The notes beneath the pieces were generated by a model. The model was not told where the DNA came from. It saw only the letters and a program-made list of their open reading frames with translations, and ran no database searches. A DNA stretch of 64,000 bases from the NCBI RefSeq assembly GCF_001931675.1, contig NZ_CP014839.1, forward strand, positions 1,302,001 to 1,366,000. The letters run 5' to 3'. Position numbers and translations under genes: made by a program. Numbering within the stretch: the stretch's first letter is position 1; each line of letters starts with the position of its first letter. Below are positions 17,372 through 25,881 of the stretch, piece by piece. This DNA is from Pandoraea thiooxydans (GTDB lineage: Bacteria; Pseudomonadota; Gammaproteobacteria; Burkholderiales; Burkholderiaceae).

Positions 17372-18499
17372 ATGAGACGTCTGCTGGCAACCCCCGACTT
17401 CCTGCTCGGCACCTTTGCATCGAACTGTTCCGGCGGCATGTCGGTCACGCAGATCGACGAGCGCTGGAACAATTCCTGGGACAACAATCTTCGTCTGGCG
17501 CGCTTGCTCGACGAGGCCGGCATCGATTTCATGCTGCCGATCGCGCGCTGGATCGGCTACGGCGGCGCGACCGACTTTCACGGCTCGGTGTTGGAGACGG
17601 TGAGTTGGGCCGCCGGCCTGCTGGCCAGCACTCAGCGCCTGACGGTATTCGCCACGCTGCATACCAGCGCCAACCATCCGGTGGTGGTCGCCAAGCAGAT
17701 AGCCACGCTCGACCATATCGGCCGCGGCCGCGCCGGGCTCAATATCGTCGCCGGCTGGAACAGGCCGGAGTACGAAGCATTGGGATTGACCTTGCCCACC
17801 GACCATGAGACCCGCTACGGTTATGCGCAGGAGTGGTTCGACATCGTCGAGAAGCTCTGGACGCATCCGGCCCCGTTCGATTGGCACGGCAAGTATTTCG
17901 ATCTGAAGCGAACCTACGGCCTGCCGGCGCCGTGGGACGGCAGGCCGCCGATCCTGAACGCGGCCGGCTCGGGACAGGGGCGCGAGTTCGCGCTGCGCAA
18001 TGCCGATTTTCTGTTCACTCCCGCGATCGATCTTGCCCGCTCCCAGGCCGAAGTGGCCGACCTCAGGCACAAGGCCGCAGCGGTCGGGCGCGAGGTGGGC
18101 GTGCTGACCTTCTCGCACGTCGTGTGCCGGCCGACCGAGCGCGAAGCCCAGTCGTTCCACAAGCATTTCGCCAACGACCGCGCCGACTGGGCCGCGGTCG
18201 ACAACCTCGTGGCGCTGCAGTTCGCCAATGCGCAGTCGTTTCCGCACGACCTGCTGGCGCTCATTCGCGACCGCATGGCGGCCGGGCATGGCGGCTACCC
18301 GCTCACCGGCACGCCGGAGCAAGTGGCCGATGGCATTTGCGCGCTGGCGGCGGCCGGCTTCAAGGGGACCACGCTGTCGTTCGTCGACTACGCCGAGGAA
18401 TTCCCGTACTTCCGCGACAACGTGCTGCCGATTCTCGAAGCGCGTGGCATCCGCGCGCCGCGCGAGGCGCTCGGCCAAACCGTGGCAGTGGCCGCATGA
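17372..18499 (+). CDS. LLM-class flavin-dependent monooxygenase
   Basis: 375-residue luciferase-like TIM-barrel enzyme using reduced FMN supplied by a partner reductase. The TLDHIGRGRAGLNIVAGWN stretch is the family signature, with ILNAAGSGQGREFA later. GGAGG (17363-17367) precedes the ATG. Related enzymes attack sulfones, alkanesulfonates or pyrimidine rings (SsuD/SfnG/RutA group); the closest subgroup cannot be chosen by eye. The next gene is its reductase, overlapping by four bases. Confidence 0.9.
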   Translation: MRRLLATPDFLLGTFASNCSGGMSVTQIDERWNNSWDNNLRLARLLDEAGIDFMLPIARWIGYGGATDFHGSVLETVSWAAGLLASTQRLTVFATLHTSANHPVVVAKQIATLDHIGRGRAGLNIVAGWNRPEYEALGLTLPTDHETRYGYAQEWFDIVEKLWTHPAPFDWHGKYFDLKRTYGLPAPWDGRPPILNAAGSGQGREFALRNADFLFTPAIDLARSQAEVADLRHKAAAVGREVGVLTFSHVVCRPTEREAQSFHKHFANDRADWAAVDNLVALQFANAQSFPHDLLALIRDRMAAGHGGYPLTGTPEQVADGICALAAAGFKGTTLSFVDYAEEFPYFRDNVLPILEARGIRAPREALGQTVAVAA

Positions 18500-19059
18500 G
18501 CGCCGCCGCGTGCCAGGGCGGTTGGCCGGCGCAGGCCGACACGCAGGACTTCAAGCGCGCCATGCGCCAGCTCGCGGGCGGGGTGAGTGTGGTCACCGTG
18601 CAGGCCGGCACGCGGCGCAGCGGATTCACCGCAACCTCGGTGAGTTCGCTGTGCGTCGACCCGCCCACGCTGATCGCCTGCGTGAACAAGGTCAGTTCGT
18701 CGGCCGCGCTGCTGCGCGAGACACGCCACTTCGGCGTAAGCGTGCTCGCCGAGCCGCAGCAGCTCGTCGCCGAACGGTTTGCGGGCATGGGCGGCACGGC
18801 CGGCGAGCAGCGCTATGCCGGCACCGACTGGTTGCGCCTGACGCCCGACGGCGCGCCGGTCATGGCGCATAGCCTGATCGCACTGGACTGCTGCGCGGAA
18901 GACATGATCGAGCGCCACTCGCACTGGCTTCTGATCGGCCGCGTGCGCGCCGTGCGCCAGAGCGATGCATCCGCGCCGCCGCTGCTGTACTGGAACGGCG
19001 CCTACCGGCGCCTGTCGGCCAGCGAGCCGTTGCGCACGGAAAGCCAGACCCGGCGCTAG
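18496..19059 (+). CDS. Flavin reductase family protein
   Basis: 187 residues of the HpaC/RutF-like flavin reductase fold: RQLAGGVSVVTV near residue 25, then RRSGFTATSVSSLCVDPPTL, the FMN-binding signature, and FGVSVLAEPQQ. It should reduce FMN with NAD(P)H for the monooxygenase encoded by the preceding gene. The ATG overlaps the upstream stop (ATGA). Confidence 0.92.
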   Translation: MSAAACQGGWPAQADTQDFKRAMRQLAGGVSVVTVQAGTRRSGFTATSVSSLCVDPPTLIACVNKVSSSAALLRETRHFGVSVLAEPQQLVAERFAGMGGTAGEQRYAGTDWLRLTPDGAPVMAHSLIALDCCAEDMIERHSHWLLIGRVRAVRQSDASAPPLLYWNGAYRRLSASEPLRTESQTRR

Positions 19060-19152
19060 AAAAGCAATATTCAAATCACCAGGAGACGCGGCGACCCGTC
19101 GCAAGACCGGCGCGCCGCCGCATTGAACGAGACAACCGAGACCATCCTCATC

Positions 19153-20298
19153 ATGACGACAAACACATCCCACGGCGCTCGCCAGCATGGCGCACGACCC
19201 GGCCCGGCGCGCCGCTGCGCCGCCTGCCTGCTGGGCGCCACCTTCGCCGCCGTCGGCCTGGGAGCGCCGCTGGCGGCCCAGGCGCAAAGCAGCGTCACGC
19301 TCTATGGCCTGATCGACGCGGGTATCGACTACACCACCAACGTGGCGGGAAACAGCCAGACCTCGCTCGACACCGGCATCCTTTCGCCCAATCTGTTCGG
19401 CATGCGAGGCAGCGAGGATCTCGGCGGCGGCCTGCACGCGAAGTTCGTTCTCGAGGGGCAGTTCAACGCCGGCAATGGCGCGCTGATCGGCAACGAGTTC
19501 GGCCGCCAGGCCTATATCGGCCTGACCGACGCGAAGTGGGGCAGTGTGACGCTGGGCAATCAATACGACTTCATGTTCACGTCGCTGTCGGTCAAGCGTT
19601 ATGGGCCGATGTTCCCGTTGATCTCCTTGCAGAACCTGCGCCAGGGGCCCTTCAATGCGCTGAACGTGCCGAACCGTCCGACCGGCGCGTTCGACTTCGA
19701 CCGCATGGCCGGCGAACAGATCGCCAATGCCGTCAAATATGAAAGCCCCGATCTCGCGGGGCTGACGTTCGGCGCGATGCTCGGCGTTGGCGGCCAGCCC
19801 GGTTCATTCTCGCGCGACAGCGCCCAGAGTTTCGGGGCCGACTACCGTCGCGGCCCCATCCAGCTCGATGCCGCCTACACCTTCGTCAGATACCCGTCGC
19901 TCAATAACGGCAACGACGGCATTCGCAACTGGGGCATCGGCGGGCGGACCGCGCTCGGCAAAGGCTTCGTCGACCTGCTCTATACATCGACCGCGAACAC
20001 CGCGACCGGCGCCCATGTCGACGTCTACGAAATCGGCGGCATGATGCCGCTGGCGGCCGCCACGCACCTGGCGCTCGCATACCAGTACATGAAGGGCAAT
20101 GCCGTGCTCGAAGGCAACCGCGCGCAGCAGATCAATGCCACGCTCGACTACTCGCTGTCGATCCAAACCGATCTGTACACCACCGTGACGTACCAGCACG
20201 CCAACGGTCCGGGCGCGCAGGCGCAGATTCTCGCCGCGGGCCCAGCCAGCGGCGGAAACCAGGCCGAGCTGCGCATCGGGATGAGGCACTTCTTCTGA
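19153..20298 (+). CDS. Gram-negative porin (Burkholderia OmpC-like)
   Basis: About 381 residues, a 16-stranded trimeric outer-membrane porin. A signal sequence ends AAQAQSSVTLYG, and the mature N-terminus SVTLYGLIDAGIDY is typical of Burkholderiales general porins; the chain ends in ELRIGMRHFF with the C-terminal Phe needed for BAM assembly. The start is uncertain: neither ATG 19153 nor TTG 19123 has a clear ribosome-binding site. Its place after the monooxygenase/reductase pair suggests uptake of their substrate. Confidence 0.93.
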   Translation: MTTNTSHGARQHGARPGPARRCAACLLGATFAAVGLGAPLAAQAQSSVTLYGLIDAGIDYTTNVAGNSQTSLDTGILSPNLFGMRGSEDLGGGLHAKFVLEGQFNAGNGALIGNEFGRQAYIGLTDAKWGSVTLGNQYDFMFTSLSVKRYGPMFPLISLQNLRQGPFNALNVPNRPTGAFDFDRMAGEQIANAVKYESPDLAGLTFGAMLGVGGQPGSFSRDSAQSFGADYRRGPIQLDAAYTFVRYPSLNNGNDGIRNWGIGGRTALGKGFVDLLYTSTANTATGAHVDVYEIGGMMPLAAATHLALAYQYMKGNAVLEGNRAQQINATLDYSLSIQTDLYTTVTYQHANGPGAQAQILAAGPASGGNQAELRIGMRHFF

Positions 20299-20482
20299 GG
20301 GTGTAGGGGGAGCAAATGGGCGCCGCCGGCCGCGGCAGGGTAGGCCAAGGCCGGCGGCAGCGTGTCGGGCCGGGCCGGTCGGGCCCGATCCGGGAGGACG
20401 TGCCCCAGGGATTGTGCCCCGGGCGTCCTGTGGGTGAGGCCGGGCGAATTACCCCGGCCGGTTGGGTGATCTGTTGCGCGAT

Positions 20483-21859
20483 TTATCGTGCCGACGCGCC
20501 GCGCAATGCGGCGCCGGGGCGCTTGAAACGGTAGCTCACGGCCAGCACCACCAGCCACAGCGGGATCAGGTACACGGAGATACGCAGCTCGGGCGTCAGG
20601 TACATGATCACCAGAATGCCGGCCAGGAACGCCAGGCACAGGTAGTTGGTGAGCGGGTAGCCCAGGCTCTTGAAGCGGGTCTGCAGGCCCGCGCGGCGTT
20701 TGTCGTGACGGAATTTCAGATGGATGATGCTGATCATCGCCCAGTTGATCAGCAGCGCCGAGACCACCAGCCCCATCAGCATTTCGAACGCCTTGCCCGG
20801 CATCAGGTAGTTGATCAGCACGCACAGTCCGGTCACCAGCGAGGACACGCCGAGCGCGGCCAGCGGAATGCCGCGGCGGTTGACCTTGAGCAGCGCCTGC
20901 GGCGCATTGCCTTGCTGCGCCAGGCCGAACAGCATGCGGCTGGTGCAATACACGCAGCTGTTATAGACCGACAGCGCGGCGGTCAGCACGACGACGTTCA
21001 ACGCATTGGCCACCAGGTTGCTGTCCATCGCGTGGAAGATCAGCACGAACGGGCTGCCGCCGGTCACGACCTTTTCCCACGGGTAGAGCGAGAGCAGCAC
21101 GCTGAGCGCGCCGATGTAGAAAATCAGGATCCGGTAGATCACCTGGTTGGTCGCGCGCGGAATGCTGTGCGACGGATCGTCCGCCTCGGCCGCGGTAATG
21201 CCCACCAGCTCCAGGCCGCCGAAGGAGAACATGATCACCGCCATGGCCATTACCAGGCCGCTCACGCCATGCGGGAAGAACCCGCCGTGCTGCCACAGGT
21301 TGGCCACGCTCGCGTCGGGGCCGGCCTTGCCGGAGAACAGCAGATAGCCGCCGAACAGAATCATGCCGATGATCGCGGCGACCTTGATGATCGCGAACCA
21401 GAACTCGGTCTCGCCGTACGATTTGACGCTGGTCAGATTCAGCACGTTGATGATCACGAAAAAGCCCAGCGCCGAGACCCAGGTCGGGATCTGCGGCCAC
21501 CAGTACTGAATGTAGATGCCCACGGCGGAGAGTTCGGCCATGCTCACCAGGATGTACAGCACCCAATAATTCCAGCCCGAGGTGAAGCCGGCGAAACTGC
21601 CCAGATAGCGGTTGGCGAAATAACTGAACGAACCGGCCACCGGCTCGTCGACCACCAGCTCGCCGAGCTGGCGCATGATGAAAAAGGCGATGATCCCGCC
21701 GATGGCGTAGCCGAGCAGCACCGAAGGGCCTGCCATCTTGATCGTCTGGGCGATGCCGAGAAACAGGCCGGTGCCGATCGCGCCGCCCAGTGCGATCAAC
21801 TGAATGTGGCGGTTTTTCAGCCCGCGTTTCAGTCCATCCTCTGCATTGTGTGAAACCAT
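20483..21859 (-). CDS. Aromatic amino acid permease (AroP/PheP type)
   Basis: 458-residue APC-superfamily inner-membrane proton symporter with 12 predicted membrane segments. The N-terminal GLKNRHIQLIALGGAIGTGL and MFSFGGLELVGITAAEA match the amino acid transporter group, and long stretches follow E. coli PheP/AroP closely (YGETEFWFA, SVYNS, RRGIP). Start ATG 21857-21859 with AGGAG. Divergent from an Lrp-type regulator at 22197 that probably controls it. Confidence 0.9.
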   Translation of the reverse strand: MVSHNAEDGLKRGLKNRHIQLIALGGAIGTGLFLGIAQTIKMAGPSVLLGYAIGGIIAFFIMRQLGELVVDEPVAGSFSYFANRYLGSFAGFTSGWNYWVLYILVSMAELSAVGIYIQYWWPQIPTWVSALGFFVIINVLNLTSVKSYGETEFWFAIIKVAAIIGMILFGGYLLFSGKAGPDASVANLWQHGGFFPHGVSGLVMAMAVIMFSFGGLELVGITAAEADDPSHSIPRATNQVIYRILIFYIGALSVLLSLYPWEKVVTGGSPFVLIFHAMDSNLVANALNVVVLTAALSVYNSCVYCTSRMLFGLAQQGNAPQALLKVNRRGIPLAALGVSSLVTGLCVLINYLMPGKAFEMLMGLVVSALLINWAMISIIHLKFRHDKRRAGLQTRFKSLGYPLTNYLCLAFLAGILVIMYLTPELRISVYLIPLWLVVLAVSYRFKRPGAALRGASAR

Positions 21860-22196
21860 GTGTGCTCCTGTCTTCCTGCCTTTGATTTGTCCTGCCTGAT
21901 TTGCCACGCCGGCCGCACCCGGGGCTCCGGGCGTGAGCCCGTCGCGCCCGTGGGTCGGGCAAACGCCGCGACCGCCGTGCCGGGGAGGCATTATGCACGA
22001 AATAAAATTGCGGGGGCCGGCCGGCTCGCGCATTCGCCCGGCACTGCGCCAAATCGGCCTGTTTCGTGCAACCTGAGCGGCCCATCGAGGCAAGCAGTTT
22101 ATCCAGACGGTTGGGAAATAGGCTCTCATTTGGTGCGCGGACAAACCCTAACTAATGCGATAAAATTTCCCGAAATCAAATAAAGAGGAGGAGAAA
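21860..22196. other. Divergent promoter region of permease and Lrp gene
   Basis: 337 bp between divergent starts. AT-rich near the regulator (gcgataaaatttcccgaaat at about 22158). No gene seen and no exact operator could be defined by eye. Confidence 0.5.
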
Positions 22197-22670
22197 TTGC
22201 ATAGTACGGAGCTCGATCGGGTCGACCGCCATCTACTCGACGTCCTGCAGCGCCAGGCCCGCGCATCCAATCTCGAGCTGGCCGACGCCGTGCAGCTCTC
22301 GCCCGCCCAGACCTCACGCCGGCATCGCCGCCTGGAAGAAGCCGGGGTCATCAAGCGCTACGAAACGAGGCTCGACGCCGCCAGCCTCGGCTTTGGCGTG
22401 GTCGCCTTCATTCACGTCACGATGGAGCGCGGCTATTTGCGCGACATGTCGAAATTCCAGAACCTCGTGGCCGAACTGCCGCAAATCCAGGAGTGCTTCT
22501 CGGTGACCGGCGACATCGACTACGTCCTCAAAGTCGTCGCCCGCGATCTCAAGGATTTGTCGACCTTCCTGCTCGATACGCTGATGCAGATCCCCGGCGT
22601 GAGCGGCGTGAAGTCCAGCGTTTGCCTGGACGAGGTCAAATGCACCAGCGCGCTGCCGGTGGGAGGGTAA
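22197..22670 (+). CDS. Lrp/AsnC-family transcriptional regulator
   Basis: 157 residues, typical length. N-terminal HTH (RVDRHLLDVLQRQARASNLELA ... SPAQTSRRHRRLEEAGVIKRY) and C-terminal RAM ligand domain (ECFSVTGDIDYVLKVVARDL). TTG start at 22197 fixed by AGGAGGAG at 22185-22192. Likely responds to an amino acid and controls the divergent permease gene. Confidence 0.9.
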   Translation: MHSTELDRVDRHLLDVLQRQARASNLELADAVQLSPAQTSRRHRRLEEAGVIKRYETRLDAASLGFGVVAFIHVTMERGYLRDMSKFQNLVAELPQIQECFSVTGDIDYVLKVVARDLKDLSTFLLDTLMQIPGVSGVKSSVCLDEVKCTSALPVGG

Positions 22671-22688
22671 GGCGGGCTGATCCGATCG

Positions 22689-23600
22689 CTATGGCTGCAG
22701 TTGAACCGACGTACCGGCCTTGCCGGCGACGAGCCGGTCGATATCGGCCAGTGCGCCGATCACCGCACGCCGCCGCGTGGCGGCGGCGAATTCGCACGCG
22801 GCCTCCACTTTCGGGCCCATCGACCCGGCCGCGAAGCGCATTGCGGTCAACTCGGCGGGACTGGCCCGACTCAGCCGCCGCGCCGCGGGCGTACTCCAGT
22901 CGAGATACACCGCATCGACGTCGGTCGCGATGACCAGCAAGTCGGCGCCGATGTCCCGCGCGAGCAGAGCGGCGCTTCGATCCTTGTCGACCACCGCCTC
23001 GACACCGCGCAACCGGCCTTGCCGGTCCGCGGTGACGGGGATTCCGCCGCCGCCCGCGCAAATCACGATCGTGCCATGCGCGAGCAGCCACTGCAGCGGT
23101 TGCATTTCGATCACGCGCAACGGCTTCGGGCTGGGGACCATGCGGCGCATGGCATGGCCGTCCAGGGCCATCGCCCAGCCTTTGTCGCGGGTCAGCGCGG
23201 CCGCCTCGTCAGCCGTATAGAGGGGGCCGATGGGTTTGTCGGGATGCGCGAACGCGGGGTCGTCGCCGGCGACTTCGACCATCGTCAGCAAGGTGGCACA
23301 GGCGCGCGCGGGCGGCAGGCGGTTGCGCAACTCCTGCTCGATCAGATAGCCGATCATGCCTTCGGACTCGGCATCGAGCACGTCGAGCGGGAACCGCTCG
23401 GCCGGCGGCAGCGACTCGTCTTCGAGCGCCAGCAGGCCGACCTGGGGCCCGTTGCCGTGCACGATGATGAGTTCGTTGCCGGCGGCGATCTTCGCCAATT
23501 GCTCGGCGGCAACACGCACGTTGTCGCGCTGCACGCTCGCGCTCACTTTTTCCCCGCGCTTGAGCAGCGCATTCCCGCCCAGGGCGATCACAATCCGCAT
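22689..23600 (-). CDS. arcC: Carbamate kinase
   Basis: 303 residues. Final, ATP-yielding step of the arginine deiminase pathway: carbamoyl phosphate plus ADP gives ATP, CO2 and ammonia. N-terminal [21 protein letters not shown] and [10 protein letters not shown] are amino acid kinase signatures. Last gene of the arc cluster, 12 bp after arcB. Convergent with the Lrp gene. Confidence 0.96.
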   Translation of the reverse strand: MRIVIALGGNALLKRGEKVSASVQRDNVRVAAEQLAKIAAGNELIIVHGNGPQVGLLALEDESLPPAERFPLDVLDAESEGMIGYLIEQELRNRLPPARACATLLTMVEVAGDDPAFAHPDKPIGPLYTADEAAALTRDKGWAMALDGHAMRRMVPSPKPLRVIEMQPLQWLLAHGTIVICAGGGGIPVTADRQGRLRGVEAVVDKDRSAALLARDIGADLLVIATDVDAVYLDWSTPAARRLSRASPAELTAMRFAAGSMGPKVEAACEFAAATRRRAVIGALADIDRLVAGKAGTSVQLQP

Positions 23601-23612
23601 GGCTTTTCCCGG

Positions 23613-24614
23613 TTAGCCGGCAAGGGTCGCCACCAGGAGCGCCTTGATCGTGTGCAGGCGGTTTTCCGCCTGTTCGAAAACGATCGAACGCTCGGACTCG
23701 AACACCTCGTCGGTGACCTCCACGCCGTTGGCCAGGCCGTAGGTCTGCGCGATCTGCTGGCCGACGTGGGTCTGGGTGTCGTGCAGCGCCGGCAGGCAAT
23801 GCATGAATCGCACACGCGGATTGCCGCTGGCCTGGATCAGTGCCTCGTTGACCTGGTAGGGCAGCAGTTCGCCGATTCGCTCGCCCCACTTTTCGAAGGG
23901 CTCGCCCATTGAAACCCAGACATCCGTGTAGATGAAATCGACGCCCTTGACGGCATCCGCCGGTGCCTCCGTCAGCGTCAGGCGAGCTCCGGTCAGTGCG
24001 GCGACCGCGCGGCACTGCGCGATCAGGTCGTCGTGGGGCCAAAGGTGCCGCGGCGCGCACAGGCGCACGTCCATGCCGAGCTTGGCGCCGACGACCATCA
24101 GGGAATTGCCGCTGTTGTTATGCGCGTCGCCGATGTAGCAATAACTGACTTGATGCAATGGCTTGTCGCTGAATTCGCGCATGGTCATGACGTCGGCGAG
24201 CATCTGCGTCGGATGGAATTCATCGGTCAAGCCGTTGTACACCGGCACGCCGGCGTATTGCGCGAGCTCGTCGACCACCGCCTGGCCGAAACCGCGATAC
24301 TCGATCGCGTCGAACATGCGGCCGAGCACGCGCGCGGTGTCCTTGATCGACTCCTTGTGACCGATCTGGGAGCCGCTCGAATCGAGATAGGTGACATGAG
24401 CGCCCTGGTCGTGCGCGGCGATCTCGAACGCGCAGCGCGTGCGCGTGGAGGTTTTCTCGAAAATCAGAGCGATGTTCTTGCCGGTCAGGCGCGCAATTTC
24501 GGTGCCGGTATATTTGGCCCGTTTGAGGTCGCGTGCGAGATCGAGCAGATATTCGATCTCACGCGGCGCGTATTCGATCAGCGTCAGGTAGCTGCGATTG
24601 CGGATATTGAACAT
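23613..24614 (-). CDS. arcB: Catabolic ornithine carbamoyltransferase
   Basis: 333 residues; splits citrulline with phosphate into ornithine and carbamoyl phosphate. The carbamoyl-phosphate loop [16 protein letters not shown], the ornithine loop DVWVSMGE and the HCLPA motif are intact. ATG 24612-24614. Placement between arcA and arcC shows the catabolic role. Confidence 0.96.
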   Translation of the reverse strand: MFNIRNRSYLTLIEYAPREIEYLLDLARDLKRAKYTGTEIARLTGKNIALIFEKTSTRTRCAFEIAAHDQGAHVTYLDSSGSQIGHKESIKDTARVLGRMFDAIEYRGFGQAVVDELAQYAGVPVYNGLTDEFHPTQMLADVMTMREFSDKPLHQVSYCYIGDAHNNSGNSLMVVGAKLGMDVRLCAPRHLWPHDDLIAQCRAVAALTGARLTLTEAPADAVKGVDFIYTDVWVSMGEPFEKWGERIGELLPYQVNEALIQASGNPRVRFMHCLPALHDTQTHVGQQIAQTYGLANGVEVTDEVFESERSIVFEQAENRLHTIKALLVATLAG

Positions 24615-24636
24615 GGTGAAAGCCTCGGGGAATTCA

Positions 24637-25860
24637 TCAAAGAGGAATGGGATCGCGCTCGATCGGGCAACTGAGACAATGGCTGCCGCCTCGGCCGCGC
24701 CCGAGTTCACCGCCCGGAATTTCGATCACTTCGACGCCGGCCTTGCGCATCTTGCGGTTTGTGTAGGTATTGCGGTCGTAGGCGAGCACCACGCGGCGAT
24801 CGAGCGCCAGCACGTTGTTGCCGTCATCCCATTGCTCGCGCTCGGTCTCGTAGGTGTCGCCGCCGGTCGTCAGCACCCGCAGCGAACCGACTCCCAGCGC
24901 GTCGGCGACCACCGCCAGGAAGGGCTCGTCGTGACGCTCGTAGCGTATTTGTCCGAGTGCGTCGGCCGGATATAAGCTGGTGCAGCGGATTTCCTGCGCG
25001 ACGTCGGGGTAGATACTCACAAAATCGACGTCGAGAAACGAAAACACGGTATCGAGATGCATCGAGGCGCGCGCCTTGGGCATCTGGCAGGCGATGACGC
25101 GGCGCGCGCCCTGGCCGGCGAACAAGCGCCGCGCGACCTGGGTCACGGCTTGCGGGCTGGAGCGCTCGCCCATGCCGATGAGCACGACGCCATTGCCGAT
25201 CGGCATCACGTCGCCGCCTTCGAGCGTCGCCGCCCCGTGGCTTTGATCGGGGTCGCCCCACCATATCTTGTGTTGCCCGGCAAAGCGGGGGTGAAACCGG
25301 TAGACGGCGGCGAGCAGCAGCGCCTCCTGGCGGCGCGCCGGCCAGAACATCGGATGCAGGGTAAGCCCGCCATAGATCCAAGCACTGGGATCGCGCTGAA
25401 AAATCAGGTTGGCCAGCGGCGGAATCACGAAGTCCGAGCGCTCCAGGTGGCCGCCGAACAGGCCGCGCGCATCGAACGGCAGCTCGGCCTTGGCGATGCC
25501 GCCGATCAGGAATTGCGCCAATTGCTGCGCGGGCAATTCCTCGAGCCACATGCGCAATTCCCGCAGCATGCCGGTACCGACTTCGTCTTCGGCAATGCGC
25601 CGATCGAGCACCCAGTCGCGAGCGGTCGAGTCGAGGCATATTTCGGCCAGCAAATGCCCGAACTCAAGGACTTCGATGCCGCGCTCGCGCATCACGCCGG
25701 TAAAGAAATCGTGATCTTCGATCGCCTTGTCGACCCAGATGACGTCATCGAACAGTAATGACTCGCGGTTTGCCGGCGTCAGCCGGCGGTGCGCGAGGCC
25801 CGGCCGGCAGACCATTACGGTGCGCAGTTTGCCGGCCTCGGAGTGAACGCCCAAAGTCAT
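24637..25860 (-). CDS. arcA: Arginine deiminase
   Basis: 407 residues; hydrolyses arginine to citrulline and ammonia in the cytosol. The catalytic Cys is in the C-terminal [14 protein letters not shown], with substrate-guanidinium Asp/Glu/His motifs [19 protein letters not shown] and [15 protein letters not shown]. First enzyme of the pathway; 22 bp before arcB. Confidence 0.97.
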   Translation of the reverse strand: MTLGVHSEAGKLRTVMVCRPGLAHRRLTPANRESLLFDDVIWVDKAIEDHDFFTGVMRERGIEVLEFGHLLAEICLDSTARDWVLDRRIAEDEVGTGMLRELRMWLEELPAQQLAQFLIGGIAKAELPFDARGLFGGHLERSDFVIPPLANLIFQRDPSAWIYGGLTLHPMFWPARRQEALLLAAVYRFHPRFAGQHKIWWGDPDQSHGAATLEGGDVMPIGNGVVLIGMGERSSPQAVTQVARRLFAGQGARRVIACQMPKARASMHLDTVFSFLDVDFVSIYPDVAQEIRCTSLYPADALGQIRYERHDEPFLAVVADALGVGSLRVLTTGGDTYETEREQWDDGNNVLALDRRVVLAYDRNTYTNRKMRKAGVEVIEIPGGELGRGRGGSHCLSCPIERDPIPL

Positions 25861-25881
25861 GGTGAATTCTCCTGTGAAGCG

